DNA of 64,000 nt from DATFMP01 sp035266845 (lineage in GTDB: Bacteria > SAR324 > JACQKK01), in contig DATFMP010000104.1 in assembly GCA_035266845.1 (NCBI GenBank), positions 1-64,000 of the forward strand, written 5' to 3'. The position numbers and the translations under genes are program-made. Below are positions 34,321 through 43,927 of the stretch, piece after piece; within the stretch, counting starts at the first letter, position 1; each line of letters starts with the position of its first letter. Under the pieces are notes generated by a model, which worked only from the letters and a program-made list of their open reading frames with translations, was not told the origin of the DNA and did no database searches.

Positions 34321-35370
34321 ATGAAACTCCTCTCCCGTTATATCGCCGGCATCTATCTCAAGTACTGGTCGCTGTGCCTGATGGCGCTGGTGCTGCTGGT
34401 CATCATCTCCAACCTGTTCGGAAACCTGGACAGCATCGTAACCAGTCCGGACGGGCTATTCCACTTTCTTGACGATACCCTCCGATCGCTCCCCGGCATC
34501 TTCGATTTGCTCCTTCCCATGACAGCGCTGCTGGCCACGCTGTTCACGTTCAACAGCCTGGGCCGCTCCTCCGAGCTGGTGGCGATGCAGAGCGTGGGAG
34601 TGGGGCTGCTGGGGCAGTTGCGGCCGATCGGCCTGGTGCTGGTGTTCATTTCGGCGCTGGTCTACGGCAATCAGAACTACCTGTTCCGCATGCTCCAGCA
34701 CGCCGATCCGGCCGCCGCAACCTCCGCCGACGCCCATCAATGGACGGTGCTGCGCGACCAGATCATCTACGCCCGCCGCGTCGATCCGCAGCGTGGGCGC
34801 GTCACCGACGTGGAAATCTTCACGCTGGCGTCCAGGCCTCCCTTCCGGCTGGAGCGCCTCCAGCGCGCGCAGCATGTGGAGCGCGGCAATGACGACACCT
34901 GGCGGCTGCAGGATGTCATCACCCGCACCCTCGGCCTGCATGGCTGGACGCTCAATCGCGCCCCAACCCTGGAGCGCCCCCGGAAGGACTTTCCCGACCT
35001 GTTTCAGCAGGACGTGCTGGACGCCCATCACATGCCCTTTTTTGAACTGTCCTCCAGAATACGTCAACTTCAAAGTCAGGGCCGCCGGGTTGAGCTTTAT
35101 GAACTGGAATGGTACCAAAAAACTGCGGCATTGTTTGCCCCGTTCGCGCTCGTCTGGTTCGGCACGCCGTTGGCCCAGGGCCACTTTCGCCGGGGGCGGG
35201 CGTCTGGGGAGATCATGGTCGGCATCCTCGGCGGCTTGCTGTTTCTGATTGCCACGGAAATCGTATTCACGCTGGGCAAGGGCGGCTACCTGAGCCCCTT
35301 GCTCGGCGCCTGGGCCGTGAACGGGGCCTACGTCGTTCTCGGCTGCGCGCTGATGTGGCGCGTCCGCTAG
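34321..35370 (+). CDS. lptG: LptF/LptG-family lipopolysaccharide export permease
   Basis: 349 residues: membrane spans at about 10-32, 60-80 and 98-116, a periplasmic beta-jellyroll region (about 125-260), and three C-terminal spans from about 265 to 345. This is the YjgP/YjgQ plan. With LptB and LptC it extracts lipopolysaccharide from the inner membrane, so the host has an outer membrane. Only one of the two usual permeases is in the window; G rather than F is a guess. The end PLAQGHFRRGRASGEIMVGI carries the conserved basic loop. Confidence 0.85.
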   Translation: MKLLSRYIAGIYLKYWSLCLMALVLLVIISNLFGNLDSIVTSPDGLFHFLDDTLRSLPGIFDLLLPMTALLATLFTFNSLGRSSELVAMQSVGVGLLGQLRPIGLVLVFISALVYGNQNYLFRMLQHADPAAATSADAHQWTVLRDQIIYARRVDPQRGRVTDVEIFTLASRPPFRLERLQRAQHVERGNDDTWRLQDVITRTLGLHGWTLNRAPTLERPRKDFPDLFQQDVLDAHHMPFFELSSRIRQLQSQGRRVELYELEWYQKTAALFAPFALVWFGTPLAQGHFRRGRASGEIMVGILGGLLFLIATEIVFTLGKGGYLSPLLGAWAVNGAYVVLGCALMWRVR

Positions 35371-35589
35371 TCCGCTCCAAGTCCAACGGATTGGGCCGAT
35401 CGGGGCACCCGCCCGGGATGGTCGGGTTCTTGCTTTGATGACGGCAGGGCGCCTCGCTGCGGCAGCGGGGCTCGAAGCGCCGCAGCAAGCGCCGTACACA
35501 GGGGACGCATCGGGGGCCAAACGGGCCTCCACGCCCGGGCTACCGCCAGCCGCGGGCATCTGCTAGCACTCATCGGGACGGGACGATCC

Positions 35590-36516
35590 GTGGGCCAGAT
35601 CCTTCGGGAAAAGGAAATCATTGCCATCGGCGGGGGCAAGGGCGGCGTTGGCAAGAGCTTCGTCGCCAGCAACCTGGGCATCCTGCTGGCCAAGGCGCAG
35701 AAGCGGACGATCCTGATCGACGCGGACCTGGGCGGGGCCAATCTGCACACGTGCCTGGGTGTGTCGGCGCCGGAAGTGACACTCTCCGATTTCGTCAACT
35801 ACCCCAATGTGCGCATCGAGGACGTGATTCTGCGCACGTCGCTGGACAACCTGATGCTCATCAGCGGGGCGCAGGATTTCCTGGGCATCGCCAACCCCAA
35901 GTACAGTCAGAAGGTGCGGCTGCTGCGGGCGATCGAAAGCCTCAATGTGAGCTACATCATCCTGGACCTGGGGGCGGGCACCACCAACAACACGCTGGAC
36001 TTCTTCCTGCTGGCCGACCGGGGCGTGCTGGTGGTGCTGCCGGAGCCCACGTCCATCGAGAATGCCTACCGCTTCATCAAGAGCGCCCTGTTCCGCAAGC
36101 TCAAGCTGTTGGCGCAGGAGCCGCAGGTGCGCATGGTGATCGAGAAGGCGATGGACAAGAAGAACGACCTGGGCATCCGCTCGCCGGTGGACCTGATCGA
36201 GCACGTGCACCGCATGGACAGCCGGCTGGGCTCGCAACTGGACGAGGCCATGTCCGATTTCCAACCGGCGATCGTGCTCAATCAGGTGCGCTCGATGAGT
36301 GACGTGCGGGTGGGCTACTCCATGCAGGCCGCCTGCGAAAAGTTCTTCGGAATCAAGGTTAATTTTCTTGGATACCTTGAAAATGATGACCAAGTTTGGC
36401 AATCCATTCGTAAACGCCAACCGGTCACATTGAACGGAGAGAACAGCAAGAGCGCGCGAAATCTCCGCACAATTAGCTACAATCTGCTGAACAATCTGCA
36501 GTTGAAGCCTGAATAG
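35590..36516 (+). CDS. MinD/ParA-family ATPase
   Basis: 308 residues. Deviant Walker A GGGKGGVGKS at 14-23, switch II near LDLGAGTTNNTLDF, and DADLGGANLH after the second strand, a FlhG/MinD subgroup trait. Such ATPases bind membranes or partners in the ATP-bound dimer and place flagella, division sites or other machinery. The J-domain/HTH gene follows at 39 bp, a pairing seen in deltaproteobacteria. The start is GTG at 35590; the last ~170 bases are markedly AT-richer than the rest. Confidence 0.88.
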   Translation: MGQILREKEIIAIGGGKGGVGKSFVASNLGILLAKAQKRTILIDADLGGANLHTCLGVSAPEVTLSDFVNYPNVRIEDVILRTSLDNLMLISGAQDFLGIANPKYSQKVRLLRAIESLNVSYIILDLGAGTTNNTLDFFLLADRGVLVVLPEPTSIENAYRFIKSALFRKLKLLAQEPQVRMVIEKAMDKKNDLGIRSPVDLIEHVHRMDSRLGSQLDEAMSDFQPAIVLNQVRSMSDVRVGYSMQAACEKFFGIKVNFLGYLENDDQVWQSIRKRQPVTLNGENSKSARNLRTISYNLLNNLQLKPE

Positions 36517-36555
36517 CGACAATCCGGCCCAAATCCCGGCGACGGTGGGGAAGCG

Positions 36556-37350
36556 ATGAAGTCCCTCAAGTCCCAAAACTATTACGAAATCTTGGGCGTC
36601 GCTCGCACTGCCTCCCCCGAGGACATCCGGAACGCGTACGACGTGTCCAAGCACGCGTTCCAGGACAACTCGCTCGCCACCTATTCGCTCTTCACCGATG
36701 AGGAGAACCAGGAGATCCTGGCCCTCATCTCGCGTGCCTACGAGACGCTCTTCAATCCCGAGCTGCGCCGCGAGTACGACGCCTTCCTGGACGGACTGGA
36801 CGAAGAGGGCTCCAGCCCGCGCGAGGTGCGCCCCAACCTGCAGCCTCGGCCCTCCACTCTGCGCGGGCAGGGCGGCGGAGCCGCCGCGGCCCGCGGCCGG
36901 GCCATGGCCGGTGGCGGGAGCGGTACGGGCCCGGGTGCCGGTGGCCCTGTCCGCAGCACGAGCCCACGGCCCGCGCGCGATCCGGCCCCCGAAGCCCCGC
37001 CGGAGCCGGAGGAGGCCCGCGCCGAGCCGACCGCCCAGAACGAGGCCCGCGCCGAGCCGCCCGCCCAGGACACGGAGGCGGAGAAGTACATCCAGACCGT
37101 CTCCTGCTTCACCGGGCCGGTGCTGAAGAAGATCCGCCAGATGAAGGGCATCTCCCGCGAGGACATCGCGGAGCGCACCAAGATCCGCCGCACGTACATC
37201 GAGTACCTGGAGGAGGAGCAATTCACCTTCCTGCCTGCTCCGGTCTACGTGAAGGGCTTCGTGACGATGATTGCCGGAATGCTGGACCTCCCCGCGCAGC
37301 GCGTCGCGGAGGACTACATGGCCTACTATCGGGGCCAGCGCCAGCTCTAG
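36556..37350 (+). CDS. J-domain-like / RodZ-type HTH protein
   Basis: 264 residues. Residues 6-80 align with a J domain (YYEILGVARTASPEDIRNAY and a final RREYD), but the HPD tripeptide needed to stimulate Hsp70 is replaced by HAFQDN. A disordered Ala/Pro/Gly/Glu linker (about 85-180) includes the direct repeat EARAEPxAQ. Residues 183-264 form a RodZ-like helix-turn-helix (Xre-type: ISREDIAERTKIRRTYIEYLEEE, then LPAPVYVKGFV). There is no membrane span. With the MinD-like ATPase it probably forms a cytoplasmic positioning pair; function unproven. Confidence 0.85.
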   Translation: MKSLKSQNYYEILGVARTASPEDIRNAYDVSKHAFQDNSLATYSLFTDEENQEILALISRAYETLFNPELRREYDAFLDGLDEEGSSPREVRPNLQPRPSTLRGQGGGAAAARGRAMAGGGSGTGPGAGGPVRSTSPRPARDPAPEAPPEPEEARAEPTAQNEARAEPPAQDTEAEKYIQTVSCFTGPVLKKIRQMKGISREDIAERTKIRRTYIEYLEEEQFTFLPAPVYVKGFVTMIAGMLDLPAQRVAEDYMAYYRGQRQL

Positions 37351-37535
37351 GCCCACCGCAGCAGCCCGCGCACCCCTGGCCGTCGTGCCCGCACCCAGCG
37401 GCGGCGCGGATCGCCGAGCGCCGCAGACCCCGGCGTGCCTTGCGATTCAGCCCGATCCCCGTTACAGGTGGTGCATTCCGGCCCGCCCGGCGGCGCCATG
37501 CCCCGCACCCTGCAAGCGACAAGGACCGCATTCCC

Positions 37536-38735
37536 ATGGAAATCCAGCCTTTGCCACTGGAAGGCATCCGCGTATTGGACCTCTCCCGCGTGCTCGCGGG
37601 GCCCTACTGCGCCATGCTGCTCTCCATGATGGGGGCCGAGGTGATCAAGGTGGAGGACCGCAGCGGGGACGAATCGCGCATGTGGCCGCCCCTGAGCCGC
37701 GAGGTGGGCAGCCCGTTCATGGGCATGAACCTGAACAAGCGCGGCATCGTGGTGGACTTGAAGTCCCCCGAGGGCGCGGAAGTGGTCAAGGATCTGGCGG
37801 CCCGCAGCGACGTGCTGGTGGAGAACTTCAAGACGGGCACCATGGAGCGCTTCGGGCTGGACTACGAGGCGCTCAAAGCGGTCAACCCGCGCCTGGTCTA
37901 CACCTCCATCTCCGCGTTCGGCCGCACGGGGCCCAAGGCCGCCGACCCCGGCTACGAGGCGCTGGTGCAGGCCTACACGGGCGTGATGGACATGACGGGG
38001 CACCCGGACGGCCCGCCCGCCCGCTGCGGCGTTTCCTTTCTGGACATGAGCACGGGCATCAGCTCCGCCTTGGCCACCGTGAGCGCGCTGTTCCGGCGCG
38101 AGCGCACGGGGTTGGGCTGCCGGGTGGAGGCCTCGCTGCTGCAGACGTCGCTGGGCCTGCTGACCGTGCAGGTCTCCAACTACTTCCAGGACGATGTGGT
38201 GCCCAAGCGCATCGGCTCGGCGCATCCCTCCGTGGTGCCCTACCAGGCCTTCCCCACGGCGGACGGCTCTATCTTCATCGCCGCGGCCAACCAGAACCTG
38301 TGGGAGCGCCTGTGCCGCACCATTGGCATGGAGCGCCTGATCGACGATCCCCGCTTCAAGAGCAACGCCACCCGCGTGCAGCACCGCGAGGAGCTGTTGC
38401 CCCTGCTGATGGACGAGCTGTCCAAGCGGCACACCGGCGACCTGCTGGAGCCCCTGCGCGCCGCGGGGGTGCCCTGTGCGCCGGTGAACAACCTGGCCCA
38501 GATGCTGGCGGACGCGCAGCCGGAGGCCATCGGGGCCCTGGCGGAACTCGACGATCCGGAGTTCGGCGCCATGCGGCTGGCTAACCTGCCGTTCTTCCTG
38601 GATGGCGGGCGTGGCCTGGTGCGCCAGCGGGCGCCCAAACTGGGGGAGCACACGCGCGACGTGCTGGCCGGCCTGGGCTACGATCAGGCCCGCATCGACG
38701 CGCTCCTTGCACAGGGTGCGGTGGAAGGTGACTAA
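37536..38735 (+). CDS. Class III CoA transferase (CaiB/BaiF family)
   Basis: 399 residues. Begins LEGIRVLDLSRVLAGPYCAMLL, the standard N-terminal signature, followed by DLKSPEG..V, LVENFKTGTMERFGLDYE and SISAFGRTGP. The catalytic Asp is probably that of FLDMSTG. It moves CoA between acyl-CoA and a carboxylic acid through a mixed anhydride. Position beside CPBP and the etf operon suggests an acid-activation step. The stop overlaps the start of the CPBP gene by 8 bp. The ATG at 37536 has no strong ribosome site. Confidence 0.92.
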   Translation: MEIQPLPLEGIRVLDLSRVLAGPYCAMLLSMMGAEVIKVEDRSGDESRMWPPLSREVGSPFMGMNLNKRGIVVDLKSPEGAEVVKDLAARSDVLVENFKTGTMERFGLDYEALKAVNPRLVYTSISAFGRTGPKAADPGYEALVQAYTGVMDMTGHPDGPPARCGVSFLDMSTGISSALATVSALFRRERTGLGCRVEASLLQTSLGLLTVQVSNYFQDDVVPKRIGSAHPSVVPYQAFPTADGSIFIAAANQNLWERLCRTIGMERLIDDPRFKSNATRVQHREELLPLLMDELSKRHTGDLLEPLRAAGVPCAPVNNLAQMLADAQPEAIGALAELDDPEFGAMRLANLPFFLDGGRGLVRQRAPKLGEHTRDVLAGLGYDQARIDALLAQGAVEGD

Positions 38736-39552
38736 CGACCGCTTCGGACCGCCTGGTCAGCGCGGCTACTTCTACACGCCCCCACGCCCGGGAGCAGTCC
38801 GCCCCTATCCGCCCTGGAGGGTGTGGGAGGCGCTGCTGGTGGTGGCGCTGTTCGCCGTCTCGCAGCCGCTGGTTTCCCTGGGCGCCTCGGCCCTGATGAG
38901 TTACGTGCTGCCCGCCAGCATGAGCATGGACGAGGCGGAGCGGCAGATGTTCAAGGTCGTGCTGCCCCTCGTCATCGGCGTCTCGCATGCGTTGGGCTGG
39001 CTGGGCGTGTACTGGCTGCTGGTGCGCCGCCATCGGATGCGTTTTCTGGCCGGCCTGCGGCTGCAGGGGCTGCGCCGCTTCCGCGTCGTCCGCGTGTTCG
39101 TGGCCGGCATGAGCCTGCAGCTGGTGAGCGTCCTGCTGGCCATGTTCTTCCCGCCGCCCGAGGGCCTCAGCAACCCCATGCTGCGCTTCGTGGCCTATGG
39201 CCCCTGGGCCGTGGCCGCGCTGTTCCTGATGGCCGTGATCATGGCGCCCTTCCTGGAGGAAGCGCTGTTCCGCGGCGTCCTGCTGCCCGCCTTGCGTCGG
39301 CGCATGGGCTTCGTGCCCGCGGCGCTGCTGGTGACCGCCCTCTTCACGGCGCTGCACGGGGTGCAGACGGGCGGCTACCTGCCGGCCATGGCCGCCATCG
39401 CCATCGTGGGCTACCTCTTGGCGTGGCTGCGCGAGGCCTCGGGCTCCCTCTGGCCCTCCGTGCTCTTCCACATGGGCTTCAATTTCACCGCCCTGCTGCC
39501 CATCCTGCTGCTGGGCCATCGCATCAGCGAGAGCTTCCCCGGCCTGCGGTAG
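38728..39552 (+). CDS. CPBP-family intramembrane glutamic protease
   Basis: 274 residues with about eight membrane spans. The CPBP (Rce1/Abi) motifs are present: EEALFRG (motif 1), FTALHG (motif 2) and HMGFNFTA (motif 3). These proteins cleave within membranes or near prenylated cysteines and act in stress or self-immunity. A Tyr/Pro-rich N-terminal tail (PPGQRGYFYTPPRPG) precedes the first span. The start is GTG at 38728, overlapping the CoA transferase stop. Confidence 0.82.
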   Translation: MTNDRFGPPGQRGYFYTPPRPGAVRPYPPWRVWEALLVVALFAVSQPLVSLGASALMSYVLPASMSMDEAERQMFKVVLPLVIGVSHALGWLGVYWLLVRRHRMRFLAGLRLQGLRRFRVVRVFVAGMSLQLVSVLLAMFFPPPEGLSNPMLRFVAYGPWAVAALFLMAVIMAPFLEEALFRGVLLPALRRRMGFVPAALLVTALFTALHGVQTGGYLPAMAAIAIVGYLLAWLREASGSLWPSVLFHMGFNFTALLPILLLGHRISESFPGLR

Positions 39553-39826
39553 CCGAGGCACCCGCCCCGGCGGTTGGAATTCGGCCAACAGGCAGCGGGG
39601 TCACTTGCCGCCACAAGCATGCAGCGGGGCCAAGGGAGCGGGCGCGGTGGGCCGCGTCTCCTGAGTGCGCGGGCCGTCTCCGCGGCTACGCACCCCGCCG
39701 CCCGCGCCTCTCGCCTTGAACATCCCCGTTGATTTCGTTAAAGATGCGGGGAAACCCATGAGAAGCGGGACGGGGCCAGACCCCCGGGGGAAAGCGCAGC
39801 CACTCCTAATTGCGACGGAGGACCCA

Positions 39827-40615
39827 TTGAACATCGTCGTGCCCGTCAAGTCCGTCATCGACGTGGAACTGAACATCCGCGTGCGGGACGGCAAGATCGT
39901 GGAGGACGGTCTGAACTACATCCTCAGCAAGTGGGATGAGAATGCCCTCGAAGCCGCCCTGCAGCTCAAAGAGGCCACCGGCGGCGAGGTGACGGCCGTC
40001 ACCATCGGCCCCGAGCGCAGCGGCGAGGCCCTGCGCAAGGCGCTCGCGATGGGCGCGGACAAGGGCATCCACGTGAACGATCCGGCCACCGAGGGCTCGG
40101 ATTCGTTCGGCTACGCGAAGATTCTCGCCAAGGCAATCCAGCGCGGGCCGTTCGACCTGGTGATCACCGGGCGGCAGGCGCAGGACACGGACATGGGCGC
40201 CACCGGCGCCGCGCTGGCGGAGCTGCTGGGCGCGCCGCTGTGCGTGAACATCGTCAAGATCGAGACCCCCGCGGGCGACGGCAAGCTCACGCTGCGCCGC
40301 AAGGGCGATGTGGGCGCCGAGGTGATGGAGGTGACCCTGCCCGCCGTGCTGACGGCCAACGACAGCCTCAACGAGCCCCGGCTGGCCTCCCTGCGCGGCA
40401 TCATGCAGGCCAAGAAGAAACCCATGGAGGTGCTGACCCTGGCCGATCTGGGGATCGCGCCGGACGAGGTGGGCGCCGCGGGCGCGGGCGTGGAGATCGT
40501 CGAGTTCAGCCCGCCGCCCCAGCGCGCCGCCGGCAAGAAGTTCGAGGGCGATGCGGAAGAGATCACGCGCCAGGTGGTGGACCTGCTGGCCAACGAGGCC
40601 AAGATCTTCGCCTGA
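39827..40615 (+). CDS. etfB: Electron transfer flavoprotein beta subunit
   Basis: 262 residues, usual EtfB length. MNIVVPVKSVIDVE start, ITGRQAQDTDMGATGAALAELLG, and a C-terminal PPPQRAAGKKFEG arm that embraces EtfA. It binds AMP or FAD and accepts electrons from acyl-CoA dehydrogenases. The start is TTG at 39827: GGAGG lies six bases upstream and the family N terminus begins exactly there, while earlier in-frame residues are not conserved. First gene of etfB-etfA-EMO. Confidence 0.93.
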   Translation: MNIVVPVKSVIDVELNIRVRDGKIVEDGLNYILSKWDENALEAALQLKEATGGEVTAVTIGPERSGEALRKALAMGADKGIHVNDPATEGSDSFGYAKILAKAIQRGPFDLVITGRQAQDTDMGATGAALAELLGAPLCVNIVKIETPAGDGKLTLRRKGDVGAEVMEVTLPAVLTANDSLNEPRLASLRGIMQAKKKPMEVLTLADLGIAPDEVGAAGAGVEIVEFSPPPQRAAGKKFEGDAEEITRQVVDLLANEAKIFA

Positions 40616-40727
40616 TGCCCCGCGCCCCGGGCCCCCGAGGGCCCGCTCCATCGCGGATTCCCATGATGGGCTCCGTCCCGCCCACCGGGCAGGGCGCGAG
40701 TCCCAGCCAAGCGAGAGCATTCGACCT

Positions 40728-41690
40728 ATGAGCAACGTACTCGTCGTCGCGGAAGTGAAGGGCGGGGCCGTGCGCAAGCCGACCCTGGAGCTGCTGGGCA
40801 AGCTGAAGCAGGACGGACACACGGCCTCCGCCGTGCTGATCGGCAGTGGCGTGCAGGCGCAGGCGGACACGCTGGCCGGTCACGGCGCCGCCAAGGTGTA
40901 TGTGGCGGACGACGCCGCGCTGGCCAACTACGCGCAGGACCGCTACGTGGCCGCCGCGGCCGATGCTGCCGGGCAGGCGCAGGCGGACATGGTGTGGCTG
41001 AGCGCCTCGGAGTTTGGCAAGGCCCTGGGTCCGGCGCTGGCCGCCCGGCTGGGCGCCGCGTTCGCCGCGGACTGCACGGATGTCACCATCAGCGGCGATG
41101 CGGCAGAGGTGATGCGGCCGGCCATGGCCACCAAGGTGCGCCAGAAGCTGCGCCTCAAGAAGCCCGGCGTGAAGGTGGTCACCGTGCGCAGCGGGGCCTT
41201 CGATGCGCAGCCGGCCGAGGCCAAGTCCGCGGACGTGGCGACCCTCGCCGCGCCGGCGGGCGATGGGCGCATCGTGGTCAAGGAGGTGGTGCAGGAGGAC
41301 ACGGGCCGGGTGGACCTGGGCGATGCCGCCACGGTGGTCTCCGTGGGCCGCGGCGTGCGCGGGCCGGAGGGCGTGGAGTTCGTGCAGCCCCTCGCCGATG
41401 CCCTGGGTGCGGCCTACGGCGCCTCGCGGGCGGTGGTGGACTCCGGCTGGATGCCCTTCGAGCTGCAGGTGGGCCAGACGGGCCGCGTGGTCACGCCGGA
41501 CGTGTACTTCGCCATCGGCATCTCGGGCGCGATCCAGCACCTGGCCGGGATGAGCGGCTCCAAGCTGATCATCGCGGTGAACAAGGACCCGGATGCGCCG
41601 ATCTTCTCCGTCGCCGATTACGGCATCGTGGGCGACCTGTTCAAGGTCGTGCCGGTGCTGATCGAGGAGATCAAGAAGCACAAGTCGTGA
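40728..41690 (+). CDS. etfA: Electron transfer flavoprotein alpha subunit
   Basis: 320 residues. N-terminal MSNVLVVAEVKGGAVRKPTLELL and a C-terminal FAD domain with SVGRGVRGPEGVE, SRAVVDSGWMP, YFAIGISGAIQH and AVNKDPDAPIFSVADYGIVGDLF. It carries electrons from acyl-CoA dehydrogenases to the membrane oxidoreductase encoded next. It starts 112 bp after etfB. Without an NADH-bifurcating partner, it probably belongs to the non-bifurcating group. Confidence 0.94.
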   Translation: MSNVLVVAEVKGGAVRKPTLELLGKLKQDGHTASAVLIGSGVQAQADTLAGHGAAKVYVADDAALANYAQDRYVAAAADAAGQAQADMVWLSASEFGKALGPALAARLGAAFAADCTDVTISGDAAEVMRPAMATKVRQKLRLKKPGVKVVTVRSGAFDAQPAEAKSADVATLAAPAGDGRIVVKEVVQEDTGRVDLGDAATVVSVGRGVRGPEGVEFVQPLADALGAAYGASRAVVDSGWMPFELQVGQTGRVVTPDVYFAIGISGAIQHLAGMSGSKLIIAVNKDPDAPIFSVADYGIVGDLFKVVPVLIEEIKKHKS

Positions 41691-41746
41691 TGCCGCTCCC
41701 GGCGCCCTGACGGCGCCGGACTCCCCCCGCTTCGATCGGAGCACCG

Positions 41747-43831
41747 ATGCAAGCCGAGCTGATGACCCTCGCCCTCGTGGCGGCCCTGGCGGTGTTTGCC
41801 TACTCCGTCGGCACCAAGGTGCGCCTGTTCGCGCGCATGGCGCCGGAGAACCGCATCGATCGGCCCTGGCAGCGCCTGGGCCTGCTGTTCCGCATCGGCC
41901 TGGGGCAGAGCAAGCTGGTGGCGCGGCGCAAGGAGCGCTCCGCGGGGGCCATGCACTTCTTCATCTTCTGGGGCTTCATGGTGCTGGCCCTGCGGGAGAT
42001 CATCCTGTTCGGCAACGCCTACCATCCCGGCTTCCAGGAGCTGCTGCCGCTGCTGGGCTCCGATTCGCCGCTGGGCCTGGGCTTCCTGTACACGTTCCTC
42101 TACGACCTCACCGAGGTGGTGGTGCTGGCGATGGTGGCCATCGCGGTCTACCGGCGCCTGGTGATCCGGCCCCGGCGGCTGGACCTGAACGTGGAAGGCC
42201 TCGTGATCCTGGGCCTGATCCTGGGCGTGGTGGTCACGGACCTGTTCTACGACGCGGCCAAGTTCAACCTGGTGGCGCTGTGGGGGCAGGACCTGCACCT
42301 GCTGCACAGCCCGGTCTTTGGTGCGGAGCGCACCTGGGCGCCGTTCGCCTCCCTGCTGGCCACGGGCATTGCGCCCTGGGGGCACGCCATCAATGCGGGG
42401 CTGGTGGAGTTCGGCTACTGGCTGCACGTGGGCGTGATCCTGGTGTTCCTGAACCTGCTCCCGCTCGGCAAGCACGCGCACGTCATCTCCGCGCTGCCCA
42501 ACGTGTTCTTCGGCTCGCTGGGCTATCCCCATACCCCCGCGGCCCTGCTGGACCTGGAGGACGAGAAGGCCTGGGAGAACGAAGCGCTGGGCGTGACGCG
42601 CGTGGAGCAGCTCACCTGGAAGCAGGGCCTGGATGTCTACACCTGCACCGAGTGCGGGCGCTGCTATGACATCTGCCCCACCTACGTGACCAAGAAGCCG
42701 CTGGCGCTGAAGTGGATGAACGACGCGCTGCGCCACTACCTGGAGGAGGAGGCGGACCACATCATCGCCACGGGTCGCAGCAGTGACGCCAGGCAGCTCG
42801 TGGGCGACGTGATCCGGCACGACACGCTGTGGAGCTGCACCACCTGCCGCGCCTGCGAGGAGGTCTGCCCGGTCTCCATCGAGCACGTGCCGCGCATCAT
42901 CGCCATGCGCCAGGCACAGACGCTCATGCAGGAGCAATATCCCAAGGAGCTGACGCCCACCTTCCGCGGCCTGGAGCAGAACGCCAACCCGTGGAACATC
43001 GGCTACGACAAGCGCGCGGACTGGGCCGCGGAGCTGGACTTCGAGGTGCCCATCCTCACCGAGCCGCCGACCGAGGCGGTGGACGTGCTGATGTGGGTGG
43101 GCTGCATGGGCAGCTTCGACAAGCGCAGCCAGAAGGTGGCCCAGGCCACCGCGCGCCTGCTGCAGCAGGCCGGCGTGAGCTTCGCCATCCTGGGCACGGC
43201 AGAGAAGTGCTCGGGCGATCTGGCCCGGCGCTCCGGCAACGAGATGCTCTACCAGGCCCTGGCCCGGGAAAACGTGGAGACCCTCAACGGGCTGGGCGTG
43301 CAGCACGTCGTGACCCAGTGCCCGCACTGCCTCAACGCCCTCAAGAACGAGTACCCGCAGTTGGAGGGCCGCTACGAGGTGTTCCACCACTCACAGTACA
43401 TCGCGCGGCTGGTGGACGAAGGCCGGCTGACGCTGGCGCCCAGCGTCGAGGGCACCGTGACCTTCCACGACCCGTGCTACCTGGGCCGCTACAACCGCGA
43501 GTACGACGCCCCGCGCAAGCTGGTGGGCGCTACGGCCAAGGAGGCGCCGGTGGAGATGCGCCGCAGCCGCAACGAGAGCTTCTGCTGCGGGGCCGGCGGC
43601 GCGCGCATGTGGATGGAGGAGAACATCGGCCGGCGCGTGAACGAGGAGCGCGTGCGGCAGGCCGTGGAGGTGGGCGCCACCACCATCGCCGTGGGCTGCC
43701 CCTTCTGCATGACCATGATCGACGACGGCGTGCGGCAGTCCGGCCGCGATGACGAGATCAAGGTCAAGGACGTGGCCGAACTCGTGCTGGAGTCCCTCGC
43801 CAAGCCCGGCACGGAGCCCGTGCAGCACTAG
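41747..43831 (+). CDS. ETF:(mena)quinone oxidoreductase, membrane cytochrome b / HdrD-like Fe-S protein (EMO type)
   Basis: 694 residues. An N-terminal cytochrome b-like membrane domain (about six spans, with His residues such as KHAHVI), then two [4Fe-4S] motifs CTECGRCYDICP and CTTCRACEEVCP, and two CCG domains: GCMG..CSGDL..CPHC, and DPCYLGR..CCGAGG..CPFC. This matches the fused HdrDE-like protein that pairs with EtfAB and passes electrons to menaquinone in fatty-acid-oxidising and syntrophic bacteria. It starts 56 bp after etfA and completes the operon. Confidence 0.9.
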   Translation: MQAELMTLALVAALAVFAYSVGTKVRLFARMAPENRIDRPWQRLGLLFRIGLGQSKLVARRKERSAGAMHFFIFWGFMVLALREIILFGNAYHPGFQELLPLLGSDSPLGLGFLYTFLYDLTEVVVLAMVAIAVYRRLVIRPRRLDLNVEGLVILGLILGVVVTDLFYDAAKFNLVALWGQDLHLLHSPVFGAERTWAPFASLLATGIAPWGHAINAGLVEFGYWLHVGVILVFLNLLPLGKHAHVISALPNVFFGSLGYPHTPAALLDLEDEKAWENEALGVTRVEQLTWKQGLDVYTCTECGRCYDICPTYVTKKPLALKWMNDALRHYLEEEADHIIATGRSSDARQLVGDVIRHDTLWSCTTCRACEEVCPVSIEHVPRIIAMRQAQTLMQEQYPKELTPTFRGLEQNANPWNIGYDKRADWAAELDFEVPILTEPPTEAVDVLMWVGCMGSFDKRSQKVAQATARLLQQAGVSFAILGTAEKCSGDLARRSGNEMLYQALARENVETLNGLGVQHVVTQCPHCLNALKNEYPQLEGRYEVFHHSQYIARLVDEGRLTLAPSVEGTVTFHDPCYLGRYNREYDAPRKLVGATAKEAPVEMRRSRNESFCCGAGGARMWMEENIGRRVNEERVRQAVEVGATTIAVGCPFCMTMIDDGVRQSGRDDEIKVKDVAELVLESLAKPGTEPVQH

Positions 43832-43857
43832 GTTCCGTCTCGAAAGGCATTTTGGCC

Positions 43858-43927
43858 ATGGGGGTGGTGCCCCCCATACCTCCACCGGGAAGCGAGGCTC
43901 CCTGGGCCCTGTTTGTGGGGTCGAACC
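43858..43927 (-). repeat. Interspersed two-hairpin repeat, copy B
   Basis: Inverted relative to copy A. Reading the - strand: GGTTCGA..CCACAAACAGGG, the CAGGGAGC..GCTTCCCG hairpin, GGTGGAGGTATG and the terminal GGGGGG..CCCCC hairpin. It lies 27 bp after the EMO stop codon and may also act as a transcription terminator. Confidence 0.7.

Noticed and set aside
43915..43927. tRNA T-arm-like GGTTCGACCCC on the - strand
   Set aside because: No A-box, acceptor stem or anticodon arm at proper distance; it is the end of interspersed repeat copy B.
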